Source: Achromobacter arsenitoxydans SY8 | GTDB lineage: Bacteria > Pseudomonadota > Gammaproteobacteria > Burkholderiales > Burkholderiaceae_B | NCBI RefSeq assembly: GCF_000236785.1 | Contig: NZ_AGUF01000058.1 | Span: 1-64,000, forward strand | Direction of reading: 5' to 3' | DNA: 64,000 nucleotides | In this document: positions 19,233 to 27,462 of the stretch, piece by piece | Numbering within the stretch: position 1 is the first letter of the stretch | Layout of the letters: each line of letters opens with the position of its first letter | The notes under the pieces: generated by a model | What the model saw: only the letters and a program-made list of their open reading frames with translations | The model's database searches: none | Told to the model about the DNA's origin: nothing | Position numbers and translations under genes: made by a program

Positions 19233-19973
19233 TCAAAGCGCGCTGAGAATGGCGTCGCGGGCCTGATGCGAGAGCTCCAGCCGCGTCGGCAGGCTCCCGT
19301 CGGGATGCCGCGCGGCCAGCGGCGGCAAGAACACCACCTCGACGGCCAGCCCCGTCACGCCCAGCACGCGCCACAGGTTCGCCACCAGCGATTCTTCGCC
19401 CACGAAGGCCGCGTAGCCGCTGCGCTGGCCGTGCTGCAGGAAGCGCAAGGCGACGGGCTGGATCTCGACCGCGGCCGAGCGGGCCGGTTCGAACAGGCTT
19501 GCGTGGAAAGGCAGCAGTTCAAAGCCTTCGGTCGTCGTGCCCTCCGGGAACAGGCCGACCGCGTCGCCCTGCTTGAAGCGGGCTTGCATCGACTCGCCCA
19601 TCGCGTGGACGGCATGACGCTGGCCGCGTTCAATGAAGAGCGTGCCGGCGCCGGCGACCAGCCAGCCGATGACCGGCCAGGCGCGGATCTCGCTCTTGGC
19701 CACAAACGATGTGGCGCGCGCCGAATTCAGCACAAAGATGTCGATCCAGGAGACGTGGTTCGCCACCAGCAGCACCGCCCCCTCCAGGCGCGGCTCGCCC
19801 TTGAAGATGACCTTCAGGCCACAGGCGGCCATCAGCCAGCGCGACCAGCGGCGATTCAGCCGGGCGCGCGCCGCCGGGCGCATCAGGGGATAGGCCAGCC
19901 CCACGCAAAGCAGGCCAAAGAGGATCAGGGGCAGGACAAGGCTCAGGCGTAGGACAAAGCGCAGCAGCTTCAA
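19233..19973 (-). CDS. plsC: 1-acyl-sn-glycerol-3-phosphate acyltransferase
   Basis: 246 residues. Membrane enzyme that makes phosphatidic acid. N-terminal hydrophobic segment (residues 5-30), acyltransferase block I NHVSWID (HxxxxD), block II SEIRAWPVIGW, block III FPEGTTTEG. A TTG start at 19973 is chosen: it overlaps the pyrC' stop as TTGA and has GGGAG 7 bases upstream; the next ATG would remove the membrane segment. Last gene of the yqgE-ruvX-pyrB-pyrC'-plsC string. Confidence 0.88.
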   Translation of the reverse strand: MKLLRFVLRLSLVLPLILFGLLCVGLAYPLMRPAARARLNRRWSRWLMAACGLKVIFKGEPRLEGAVLLVANHVSWIDIFVLNSARATSFVAKSEIRAWPVIGWLVAGAGTLFIERGQRHAVHAMGESMQARFKQGDAVGLFPEGTTTEGFELLPFHASLFEPARSAAVEIQPVALRFLQHGQRSGYAAFVGEESLVANLWRVLGVTGLAVEVVFLPPLAARHPDGSLPTRLELSHQARDAILSAL

Positions 19974-21259
19974 ACTGGAGTCTCCCAGACCGGTTGGCCA
20001 CCGACCACGGTGGCTCGCACACGACCGGGCAGCATCATACCCGCGAAAGGTGTCTGGGAACTTCGGCTCTGCAACACGGCCGGCATCGCCATCCACTCGT
20101 CGTCCAGGTCGGCCAGGCACAGGTCCGCGGGCGCGCCCACGCCCAGGTGCCCGCCGGGCTCGACGTGCGGCGCGATGGCCCTGAGCACGGCGGCCGGGCC
20201 CGACGTCACGCGCGCCAGCGCGTCGTTCAGAGGCCGGCGGCTGTCGCGCGCCCACTTCAGGGTCAGGGACAGCAGCAGTTCCAGCCCCGTGGCGCCGGGC
20301 GCGCAGGCCGCGAAGGGCTGGGACTTTCCGCGCCCGTCGACCGGCGTGTGATCGGAGCACAGCGCATCGACCACGCCGTCCGCCAGCGCCGCCTGGATCG
20401 CGTCGCGGTCGCGCTGGCCGCGCAGCGGCGGATCCAGCCGGTAGTTCGTGTCGAAGAAACCGATATCCACGTCAGTCAGGTGCAGGCTGTTGGCGGACAC
20501 GTCCGCGGTGACCGGCAACCCTTCACGCCTGGCTGCGCGCAGCAGGTCCAGCCCCGCGGCCGTCGACAGCCGCGTCAGGTGCACGCGGGCTCCGGTGGCC
20601 CGCTGCAGTTCGAAGATCGTGTGCAGCGCCACGGTCTCGGCTTGCGCCGGCAGGCCTTCCAGCCCCAGCCGTTCCGCGTAGGCGCCGCTGGCGGCCGACG
20701 CGCCGCGCGCCAGCCATGGGTCTTGCGGACGCAGCCACAGCGCGTGGCCCAGTCCGGCGGCATAGCGCAACGCGCCCCACAACACGCGGGTGTCGGCGAT
20801 GCCGGCTTCGCCCAGCGCAAAGGCGAGGCAGCCCGCCCGCGCCAGCAAGGCCATTTCCGTCAGGGTTTCGCCGGCCAGCGCCACCGTCATCGCGCCCAGC
20901 GGATGGACCGCGCACTGCCCCGCCTGGGCGTGGCGCATCAACGCTTCCACTTTGGTCGGCTCATCGGGCGGCGCGTCCGGGTCCGGCGGCAGCACCAGCT
21001 GCGTCACGCCGCCGGCCAGCGCGGCGCGCAGTTCGGATGCCGCAAAACCCGCCCCGCCGGCTTGCGCAACGCGCGCCGACAGGTCAATCAGGCCCGGCAG
21101 CACCGCCAGTCCGCGGGCATCGAGCCGACGGTCGGCCTGGAAGCCATCGGGCGCGGCCCCCACCGCCACGACGCGGCCCTGCGCGATGTAGAGATCGTGC
21201 TGGCCGTCCACGCCGTGCGCAGGATCAATCAGCCGGCCGTTGGCGATATGCAGCCTCAT
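19970..21259 (-). CDS. pyrC': Dihydroorotase homologue lacking the catalytic histidines (PyrC'/PyrX type)
   Basis: 429 residues, with the fold and length of class I dihydroorotase. The metal-binding motif that normally reads D-x-H-x-H-L-R is DLSARVAQ here, so both histidines are gone; the carbamylated-lysine region is also changed. A later block DALCSDHTPV is kept. Non-catalytic PyrC' partners are known from Pseudomonas, where they assemble with PyrB. ATGA overlap with the upstream pyrB homologue (21256-21259) supports a stable partnership. A working dihydroorotase must be encoded elsewhere if the cell is a prototroph. Confidence 0.85.
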   Translation of the reverse strand: MRLHIANGRLIDPAHGVDGQHDLYIAQGRVVAVGAAPDGFQADRRLDARGLAVLPGLIDLSARVAQAGGAGFAASELRAALAGGVTQLVLPPDPDAPPDEPTKVEALMRHAQAGQCAVHPLGAMTVALAGETLTEMALLARAGCLAFALGEAGIADTRVLWGALRYAAGLGHALWLRPQDPWLARGASAASGAYAERLGLEGLPAQAETVALHTIFELQRATGARVHLTRLSTAAGLDLLRAARREGLPVTADVSANSLHLTDVDIGFFDTNYRLDPPLRGQRDRDAIQAALADGVVDALCSDHTPVDGRGKSQPFAACAPGATGLELLLSLTLKWARDSRRPLNDALARVTSGPAAVLRAIAPHVEPGGHLGVGAPADLCLADLDDEWMAMPAVLQSRSSQTPFAGMMLPGRVRATVVGGQPVWETPV

Positions 21260-22170
21260 GAAGGGTCTCCGGCAAGCAGCCGCAGTGCGGCCACGCGCAA
21301 GTGATGTTCAAGGTCGGCCAGGCGCGTTTCGACGGGTTCGAGCGCGGCCGCAATGTCGCCGTCCACCTCGACGCCGGGCGCAAGCCGCGCGGCGGGCAAC
21401 AGCAGGACATCGGGCCGGGCTTGCGCAAGCGCGGCGGGCGTGATGCCGTGCGTGCAGGCGTATTCCCGCGCGGACGGCAGTTGCGCACCGCTGATGCCTT
21501 CGACGTCCAGCCGCAGAACAATGACGACGTCCGCGTCCCGCAGGCTCTCGTCTAGCGTGGCGCAGGCGCGCACGCCAAGTTGCGGCAGGCCTTCGGGCAA
21601 CAGCGTGCGCGGCGCCGCCACGCGCACCTCGGGCACGCCCAGCGTGGTCAGCACGTGGATGACGGAACGCGCCAGCCGCGAATGGAGGATGTCGCCCACC
21701 AGAGTCACGACCAGGCTGGTGAGGTCTGGCTTGGTTTCGATGATCGCCTGCACCAGCGCCAGGGCGGGCAAGGGGTCGGCATGCCGGCCATCGCCGGCGT
21801 TGAGCACGCGCAGGCCCGGAGCGGCGTGAGCGGCAGCGCAATGCGCCGCGCCGCTCTGTCCGTGGCGCAGCACCAGCACGCCGGGCGCCAGGGCGCCGAC
21901 GGTCTCGGCAAGCGCGTCGCCAGCCCCGCTCTCAAGCGGCACCGGCAGCATCGACAGGCCGGTCGCGGCCGCCGCAAAGGCATCGCGGTCCGCGGTGTCG
22001 GTGTCGGTGTCGGGCAGGCAGAGGAACACGGGCAGCTCAGGCGATGGATGCGGTTGCGCGGCGCCGGCGCGCGCCGATTCCAGCAGATGTTCGACGACGC
22101 GCCGCGGCAGGCCTTCCGTGGTGAGCAGATGCGTGAGTTCGCCGCGGCGGCCGAGTTGCGGATTGAGCAT
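21256..22170 (-). CDS. pyrB: Aspartate carbamoyltransferase homologue with degenerate active site
   Basis: 304 residues. The N-terminus MLNPQLGRRGELTHLL and later blocks LRHGQSGAAH, GDILHSRLARS and HVLTTLGVPEV are clearly PyrB. The carbamoyl-phosphate motif STRTR is absent (the equivalent region reads LPDTDTDTADRDAF), the Ser-x3-Lys loop reads LESGAGDAL, HPTQ is ADPLPA (His and Gln lost), the Arg-x-Gln motif is RLD, and HPGP is LPAA. The retained arginines correspond to E. coli R105, R167 and R229. The frame is continuous, so this is not a frameshift. It cannot be assumed to be an active ATCase. Confidence 0.82.
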   Translation of the reverse strand: MLNPQLGRRGELTHLLTTEGLPRRVVEHLLESARAGAAQPHPSPELPVFLCLPDTDTDTADRDAFAAAATGLSMLPVPLESGAGDALAETVGALAPGVLVLRHGQSGAAHCAAAHAAPGLRVLNAGDGRHADPLPALALVQAIIETKPDLTSLVVTLVGDILHSRLARSVIHVLTTLGVPEVRVAAPRTLLPEGLPQLGVRACATLDESLRDADVVIVLRLDVEGISGAQLPSAREYACTHGITPAALAQARPDVLLLPAARLAPGVEVDGDIAAALEPVETRLADLEHHLRVAALRLLAGDPS

Positions 22171-22191
22171 GGGCAGAACAGGCCGCGGCCG

Positions 22192-22593
22192 TCAGGACGC
22201 GGGCAAGGTATCCAGATAGCGTTGCAGGATGACGGCCGCGGCCATCGCGTCGTCCGCGGCATGGGTGCCAAGCAGGCGCTGGGCCTCCATGCTGGAGCCG
22301 CGTTCGTCCACCAGCTCCACCGCGACGCCGAAGCGGCCATGCAATTGGTTGGCGAAACGGCGGCAGCGGGCGGTGGCGGGCTGTTCGCCGCCGTCGGCGT
22401 CCAGCGCCAGGCCCACGACCACGCGGTGCGGCTGCCATTCCTGCAGCAGCGCCGCGATGCGGCCGAAGCGCGCGTCGCGCACTTCGCTGAAGATGATTTC
22501 CAGGGGCCGCGCCTGGCGGGTCAGCGTATTGCCGATGGCGATGCCGATCTTCTTCTCGCCGAAGTCGAAGGCAAGCAGTGTTTCCTCAGGCAT
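22192..22593 (-). CDS. ruvX: RuvX/YqgF-family putative Holliday junction resolvase
   Basis: 133 residues, normal size for the YqgF RNase-H fold. Opens LLAFDFGEKKIGIAIGN with the catalytic Asp, has VVGLALDADGG in mid-protein and ELVDERGSSMEAQRLL near the end. Also implicated in pre-16S rRNA 5' maturation. Overlaps yqgE by 8 bases and is followed by pyrB after 21 bases, the same order as in Pseudomonas except that pyrR is absent. Confidence 0.93.
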   Translation of the reverse strand: MPEETLLAFDFGEKKIGIAIGNTLTRQARPLEIIFSEVRDARFGRIAALLQEWQPHRVVVGLALDADGGEQPATARCRRFANQLHGRFGVAVELVDERGSSMEAQRLLGTHAADDAMAAAVILQRYLDTLPAS

Positions 22594-23173
22594 GGCCCGC
22601 GTCGCCGGCCAGCATGACAGGATCTATGCCCAGCAGCTTCAGGGCCGCGGGGTAGCGCTCTTCGGGGGGCACGTCGAAAATGATGTGGTCGTCGGCGCCG
22701 ACGCTGAGCCAGGCGTTCTGCCCCATCTCGCTTTCAAGCTGGCCGGCGCCCCAGCCGGCGTAGCCCAGCGTGACCAGCATGCGCGCAGGTCCGTTGCCGT
22801 CGGCCACGGCCTGCAGCACATCGCGCGAGGTGGTCAGCGCCATGTCGCCCAGCTTGATGCTGGAGCTGTAGTCGCCCGCGGGCGCATGCAGGACAAAGCC
22901 GCGGTCGGTCTGGACCGGGCCGCCGAAAAAAACGTAGGTGTCCTTGACCGGCCCGATTTCGAGCGACAGGTCGATGCGCTCGAAGAGCGTGCCCAGCGTC
23001 AGGTCGGTGGGCCGGTTGATGACCAGGCCCAGCGCGCCGCGTTCAGTGTGCTCGCACACATAGATGACGGAACCCGCCAGGCTTCCTTCCACCATGCCGG
23101 GCATGGCGATCAGGAATTGATTGGCGAAGTTGGCCGCCTGCGCGGTGGCGTCTTCGTGAAGTTTTTCCGTCAT
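22586..23173 (-). CDS. yqgE: YqgE/AlgH-family protein (DUF179)
   Basis: 195 residues. Conserved family of unknown biochemical role. Seen: NQFLIAMPGMVEGSLAGSVIYVCEH, GALGLVINRPT, FFGGPVQTDRGFVLH and GYAGWGAGQLESE, all typical. First gene of the operon leading to ruvX and the pyr genes. Confidence 0.93.
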   Translation of the reverse strand: MTEKLHEDATAQAANFANQFLIAMPGMVEGSLAGSVIYVCEHTERGALGLVINRPTDLTLGTLFERIDLSLEIGPVKDTYVFFGGPVQTDRGFVLHAPAGDYSSSIKLGDMALTTSRDVLQAVADGNGPARMLVTLGYAGWGAGQLESEMGQNAWLSVGADDHIIFDVPPEERYPAALKLLGIDPVMLAGDAGHA

Positions 23174-23319
23174 GGCAACCCCTTCATGGGTAGTCTGAGT
23201 GAACCGTTGGAGAGGCCGCGCAAATGCGGCCCATCATGCCTGACGGCAATCCGACGGTTGCGATGGATGGGGTAAGCCCCATCTTACGAGCCCTGGCGGA
23301 ATAAGTCGGCGATACGGCT

Positions 23320-23484
23320 TCAGATTTCCATCAGTTCAAAGTCCTCTTTGCGGGCGCCGCATTCAGGACAGACCCAGTTCGGCGGCACATCTTCCCAGCG
23401 GGTGCCGGGAGCGATGCCTTCGTCGGGCAGGCCGGCCTCTTCGTCATAGACCCAGCCACAAATCAGACACATCCAAGTACGCAT
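23320..23484 (-). CDS. Rubredoxin
   Basis: 54 residues. Single-iron electron carrier. MRTWMCLICGWVYDEEAG supplies the first Cys-x2-Cys and VPPNWVCPECGARKEDF the second; the spacing and the DEEAGLPDEGI segment are canonical. Upstream AGAGAACT acts as a weak ribosome-binding site. Stands alone, divergent from the ThiD-like gene across 157 bases, so its redox partners are not revealed here. Confidence 0.95.
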   Translation of the reverse strand: MRTWMCLICGWVYDEEAGLPDEGIAPGTRWEDVPPNWVCPECGARKEDFELMEI

Positions 23485-23641
23485 AGTTCTCTCTTACATC
23501 AATTCCCCACCGGGGTACCCGCGGCGGGGCAAAGGTGGGGGGCTTCCATTAGAATGGGGACAATCTTACCGAAACCCAATAGGGGTTCCCCTGATTCATG
23601 CCAAATGCGTCCCGGGCAACCCTAACTCCAAGCGCAGTCAA

Positions 23642-24451
23642 GTGGCCCCCGTTACTCCCCCTCTCGTTTTGGTCTTCGGTCCGCTCGATCCCTCGGGTTC
23701 GGACGGCCTGCCCGCGGACGCCGTGACCTGCGCCCGCCTGGGCTGTCATGGCCTGGCGGCCGTCACGGCGCTGACCGTGCAAGACACCGCCGGCATCGAA
23801 GAAATCCATCCCGTATCGCCCGACCTGCTGGACGACCAGGCGCGCTGCCTGCTCGAAGACATGTCCGTGCAGGCCATCAAGGTGGGCGGACTATACACCG
23901 CGGAAACTGCAAGTGTCGCAGCGCAGGTCGCCGCCGACTACAGCCAGGTGCCGCTGGTGCTGCACCTGGGACAGCGCGCCCAGCTGCCGGCCGACGCCGC
24001 CGACGAGGACGAAGCCGACGATCTGCTGGCCGCCACGCTGGAACTGGTGCTGCCGCAGACGGATTTGCTGGTCATCGAGCACCTGCGCCTGGCGCAGTGG
24101 CACGCCGACGGCGACATCAATATCGGGGACGCACCTACGCCCATGCACGCCCTGGCGGCGGCGGGCGCCGAATGGGTCCTGGTGCTGGGCAGCCCCCAGC
24201 GCCCCGGCCATTTCGCCAACGTGCTGCTGGGCCCCGGCGGCCAGACCCACACCTGGCCCTGGCAGGCGCCCCCGGACCGCAACGGCGACGCCGGCGGCCT
24301 GGCCGCCACCGCCATCACGGCCATGCTGGCGCGCGGGCTGGAAATGCCTGAAGCCGTGCGGCAAGGCCTGGCTCACGCCGACGCCTCCGTGGCCGCCAGC
24401 TTCCTGCCGGGCATGGGCCGGCGCATTCCCAACCGGATCCTGCCCCAATGA
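23642..24451 (+). CDS. ThiD-like (phosphomethyl)pyrimidine kinase homologue with altered active-site loop
   Basis: 269 residues from the only usable start, a GTG. PfkB/ribokinase-fold protein aligned to HMP(-P) kinase: GPLDPSGSDGLPADAVT matches the substrate motif G-x-D-P-S-G-G-A-G, and AAVTALTVQDTAGI follows as in ThiD. The anion-hole/catalytic loop that normally reads HGTGCT is RNGDAGG, so the glycine-rich loop and its cysteine are not preserved. ATGA overlap with thiE supports a thiamine-pathway link. It could be a working divergent kinase or a regulatory relative; symbol withheld. Confidence 0.75.
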   Translation: MAPVTPPLVLVFGPLDPSGSDGLPADAVTCARLGCHGLAAVTALTVQDTAGIEEIHPVSPDLLDDQARCLLEDMSVQAIKVGGLYTAETASVAAQVAADYSQVPLVLHLGQRAQLPADAADEDEADDLLAATLELVLPQTDLLVIEHLRLAQWHADGDINIGDAPTPMHALAAAGAEWVLVLGSPQRPGHFANVLLGPGGQTHTWPWQAPPDRNGDAGGLAATAITAMLARGLEMPEAVRQGLAHADASVAASFLPGMGRRIPNRILPQ

Positions 24452-25113
24452 AGTCCCTGCGTTTTCCCGCCGGCCTGTACGGCGTCACCCCCGAATGGGA
24501 CGATACCGACCGCCTGCTGCAGGCGGTGCGCGATGCCGCCGCGGGCGGCATGCGCGCGCTGCAACTGCGCCGCAAAGATGTGCCCGACGCCGTGCGCGCC
24601 GCGCAGGCCCGCGCGCTGGCGCCGCTGTGCCGCGAACTGGGCGTGGTCTTCCTGATCAATGACGACTGGCGCCTGGCGCTGGACGTGGGGGCCGACGGCG
24701 CCCACGTCGGCCGCGACGACGACAGCCTGGCCCGCATTCGCAGCGAAGCCGGCCCGGACCTGATCCTGGGCGGCTCCAGCTACGACGACCTGAACCGGGC
24801 GCGCGAACTGCTGGACGCGGGCGCCGACTACATCGCCTTCGGCGCCATGTTCCCGTCCACCGTCAAGCCCGACACCGTGCGCGCGCCGCTGTCCGTCCTG
24901 ACCGAGGCCCGCCGGCTGGTGCAAGAGCGCGACGCGCCCCGCCCGGCCGTGGTCGCCATCGGCGGCATCACGCCCGACAACGCCCCCCTGGTGGCGCAGG
25001 CCGGCGCGGACTCCATCGCCGTCATCACCAGCCTGTTCGGGGCTCCCAGCGTCCGCGCCGCCGCCGCGGCCTGCGCCGCGCCCTATTCCGCCAACCCCAA
25101 CCGCAAGTCTTGA
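24448..25113 (+). CDS. thiE: Thiamine-phosphate synthase
   Basis: 221 residues. Joins HMP-PP and thiazole phosphate. TIM-barrel motifs present: [63 protein letters not shown] and [12 protein letters not shown]. Overlaps the ThiD-like gene by ATGA and is followed within 5 bases by hemL. No TPP riboswitch is visible upstream of the pair. Confidence 0.94.
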   Translation: MKSLRFPAGLYGVTPEWDDTDRLLQAVRDAAAGGMRALQLRRKDVPDAVRAAQARALAPLCRELGVVFLINDDWRLALDVGADGAHVGRDDDSLARIRSEAGPDLILGGSSYDDLNRARELLDAGADYIAFGAMFPSTVKPDTVRAPLSVLTEARRLVQERDAPRPAVVAIGGITPDNAPLVAQAGADSIAVITSLFGAPSVRAAAAACAAPYSANPNRKS

Positions 25114-25118
25114 ACGCC

Positions 25119-26396
25119 ATGTCCAGTAACGCTCAGCTTTTCGAACGCGCCTGCCGCAGCATCCCCGGCGGCGTGAACTCGCCCGTGCGCGCCTTCCGCT
25201 CCGTGGGCGGCACGCCGCGCTTCATCAAGCGCGCGCAGGGCCCCTACGTGTGGGACGCTGAAGACAAGCAATACATCGACTACGTGGGCTCCTGGGGCCC
25301 CGCCATCCTGGGCCACTCGCATCCCGAAGTCGTGCGCGCGGTGCAGGAAGCCGCCGTCAACGGGCTGTCCTTCGGCGCCCCCACGGAAGCGGAAATCGAA
25401 CTGGCCGAAGTGCTGATCTCGCGCCTGCCGTCGCTGGAACAGGTGCGCCTGGTCAGCTCTGGCACCGAAGCCACCATGACGGCCATCCGCCTGGCGCGCG
25501 GCGCCACCGGCCGCGCCAAGATCGTGAAGTTCGAAGGCTGCTACCACGGCCATTCCGACAGCCTGCTGGTCAAGGCCGGTTCGGGCCTGCTGACGTTCGG
25601 CAATCCCAGCTCGGCCGGCGTGCCGCCGGAATTCGTGTCGCACACGCTGACCCTGGAATACAACAACCTGGACGCAGTGCGCGAAGCCTTCGCCCAGCAC
25701 GGCGCCGATATCGCCTGCATCATCGTGGAGCCGGTCGCCGGCAACATGAACCTGATCAAGCCGGCTCCGGGCTTTCTGGAAGGCCTGCGCGAGGTCTGCA
25801 CGCAGCACGGCGCGCTGCTGATCTTCGACGAAGTCATGACCGGATTCCGCGTCGGTCCGCAGGGCGTCCAGGGCCTGACCGGCGTCAAGCCCGACATCAC
25901 CACGCTGGCCAAGGTGATCGGCGGCGGCATGCCGGTGGGCGCCTTCGGCGGCAGCGCCGAGATCATGAAGCACATCGCGCCGCTGGGCGGCGTCTACCAG
26001 GCGGGCACGCTGTCCGGCAACCCGGTGGCCGTGGCCGCTGGCCTGGCCACGCTGCGCCTGATCGCGGCGCCGGGCTTCTACGACAAGCTGTCGGCCCAGA
26101 CCGCCAAGCTGGCCCAAGGCCTGCAGGAGCGCGCCCGCAAGGCCGGCCTGCCGTTCTCTGCCGATTCGGTGGGCGGCATGTTCGGCATCTACTTCAGCGA
26201 TTCGATCCCGGCCTCGTTCGCGCAGGTCTCGGCCTGCGACACGGCGGCGTTCAACCGCTTCTTCCACGCCATGCTGGACCACGGCGTGCATTTCGCGCCG
26301 TCCGCGTTTGAAGCGGGCTTTGTCTCGGCGACGCACGACGACGCAGTGATCCAGTCCACGCTGGACATCGCGGAAAAGGTCTTCGCGGCACTCTGA
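25119..26396 (+). CDS. hemL: Glutamate-1-semialdehyde 2,1-aminomutase
   Basis: 425 residues. Makes 5-aminolevulinate for heme. PLP enzyme with [15 protein letters not shown] near the start, the SSGTEATM phosphate loop, [10 protein letters not shown], and the Schiff-base lysine in [17 protein letters not shown]. The ATG at 25119 is preferred; a TTG three codons upstream is also possible. Ends 14 bases before a strong terminator. Confidence 0.96.
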   Translation: MSSNAQLFERACRSIPGGVNSPVRAFRSVGGTPRFIKRAQGPYVWDAEDKQYIDYVGSWGPAILGHSHPEVVRAVQEAAVNGLSFGAPTEAEIELAEVLISRLPSLEQVRLVSSGTEATMTAIRLARGATGRAKIVKFEGCYHGHSDSLLVKAGSGLLTFGNPSSAGVPPEFVSHTLTLEYNNLDAVREAFAQHGADIACIIVEPVAGNMNLIKPAPGFLEGLREVCTQHGALLIFDEVMTGFRVGPQGVQGLTGVKPDITTLAKVIGGGMPVGAFGGSAEIMKHIAPLGGVYQAGTLSGNPVAVAAGLATLRLIAAPGFYDKLSAQTAKLAQGLQERARKAGLPFSADSVGGMFGIYFSDSIPASFAQVSACDTAAFNRFFHAMLDHGVHFAPSAFEAGFVSATHDDAVIQSTLDIAEKVFAAL

Positions 26397-26409
26397 CCGA
26401 AACGCCAAG

Positions 26410-26436
26410 AAAAAGCGGCCCGCGGGCCGCTTTTTT
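26410..26436. terminator. Bidirectional Rho-independent terminator between hemL and the transglycosylase gene
   Basis: Perfect palindrome: AAAAAGCGGCCCG on the left and its complement on the right, ending in six T. It has an A-tract before and a T-tract after the stem, so it works in both directions for the convergent genes; its last base is the first of the transglycosylase stop codon. Confidence 0.88.
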
Positions 26437-27191
26437 CATGGCGCCTTGTACTGCTCGTACAGGGCGGTCACGTTCTTCACGTAGGCCTGGGTTTCCGCGT
26501 AGGGCGGCACCGCGTCGTACTTGCGCACCGCGCCTTCGCCGGCGTTGTAGGCGGCCAGCGCCAGGTCCAGGCGGCCGGGATAGCGGTCGATCAGCCGGCG
26601 CAGGTGGCGCGAGCCGGCCTGCACATTCGTCGCCGGATCCACCAGCGCACGCTCCACGTCGTCCACCGACAGCAGCGGTGCGGCGGTGGCCGGCATGAGC
26701 TGCATCAGGCCCAGCGCGCCCTTGGGCGAACGGGCATCGCTGCGAAAGCCTGATTCGATCGCGATGATCGCCGTCAGCAGGGCCTGGTCCACGCCCGAAT
26801 CCTGCGCGGCGCGCGCGATCAGGTTGTCATGCTTGGTGGTCGGCTTGATCGCCCCCCAGCGCAGCGCCGTAGCGGGGGCCGCCGCCACCAGCGACACCCG
26901 CCTGGCCCCTTCGCCGGCCTCGGGTTCACAGGTCAGGCAAAGCTTTCCGCCGCCGCGCACCGCGGTCCGCGCCTGCGCGCGCTTGTAGTATTTGCCGTAA
27001 CCGTTGGGCACCTTCATCGTGCGCCAGACGCCGTACGGATCCTTGTAGCGGTAGTTCTCTGCGGCGTGGGCGGGCGCGGAGCTCGCCAGCGCCAGAGCGC
27101 CCGTCGCCAGGGCCGCCACCGCCGCCATCCCGCCGGCGCGCGCCAGAAGGGCGCGCATGGCCGAAAGAATGGGAGTGGGTGGTTGGGACAT
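26436..27191 (-). CDS. Secreted lytic murein transglycosylase (SLT domain)
   Basis: 251 residues. Cleaves glycan strands of peptidoglycan. Signal peptide spans about residues 20-42 (GGMAAVAALATGALALASSAPAHA). A short region YRYKDPYGVWRTMKV resembles a DUF4124-like segment, then a C-terminal SLT domain with the catalytic glutamate in AIIAIESGFRSDARSPKGALGLMQLMP and NVQAGSRHLRRLI, LALAAYNAGEGAVRKY. The start at 27191 (MSQPP) or the ATG at 27158 both give a plausible leader; I chose the first. Confidence 0.88.
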   Translation of the reverse strand: MSQPPTPILSAMRALLARAGGMAAVAALATGALALASSAPAHAAENYRYKDPYGVWRTMKVPNGYGKYYKRAQARTAVRGGGKLCLTCEPEAGEGARRVSLVAAAPATALRWGAIKPTTKHDNLIARAAQDSGVDQALLTAIIAIESGFRSDARSPKGALGLMQLMPATAAPLLSVDDVERALVDPATNVQAGSRHLRRLIDRYPGRLDLALAAYNAGEGAVRKYDAVPPYAETQAYVKNVTALYEQYKAP

Positions 27192-27369
27192 GGGACGGGG
27201 CTCCGGCGGCGTCCTGAGACGCGTTGGCGAGCCCCTATGCTGCTTGCGGCAATGCCGGTTTGTCTTTCCTGCCGATGCCCTAGTCCTGGACCGCGCGCCG
27301 GCTCCACAGGGGAAAATGGGGACATAATTACGGCATGCGGCCGATAAATTCACCGCTACCGGTTGGCAA

Positions 27370-27408
27370 TTTCGTACTCTGCTTAGAATATGACGTAATA
27401 TTTCGTAC
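27370..27408. promoter_or_regulatory. Direct repeats of TTTCGTAC upstream of the FapA-like gene
   Basis: TTTCGTAC occurs at 27370-27377 and 27401-27408, 31 bases apart (about three helix turns) in an AT-rich promoter region. The second copy overlaps an imperfect palindrome ACGTAATATTTCGT (27393-27406). Likely a regulator-binding region; the factor is unknown. Confidence 0.35.
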
Positions 27409-27462
27409 AATTACTAAATGATTAAACCTGGCCGCCGCGTGCCGGGCAGGAGAGAGGGTGAA

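Noticed and set aside
21256..22170. PyrB degeneration explained by a frameshift or sequence error
   Set aside because: Conserved PyrB blocks before and after the lost motifs lie in one continuous frame, and the changed segments show normal codon use.
18248..23592. Similarity of AGGGGTTACCCCT (18248) and AGGGGTTCCCCT (23581) as a shared operator
   Set aside because: Five-base arms are too short to be significant, and the gene contexts are unrelated.
23485..23641. TPP riboswitch ahead of the ThiD-like/thiE pair
   Set aside because: No CUGAGA and no paired THI-box stems were found in the 157 bases; the region has only a short AGGGG-TT-CCCCT palindrome.
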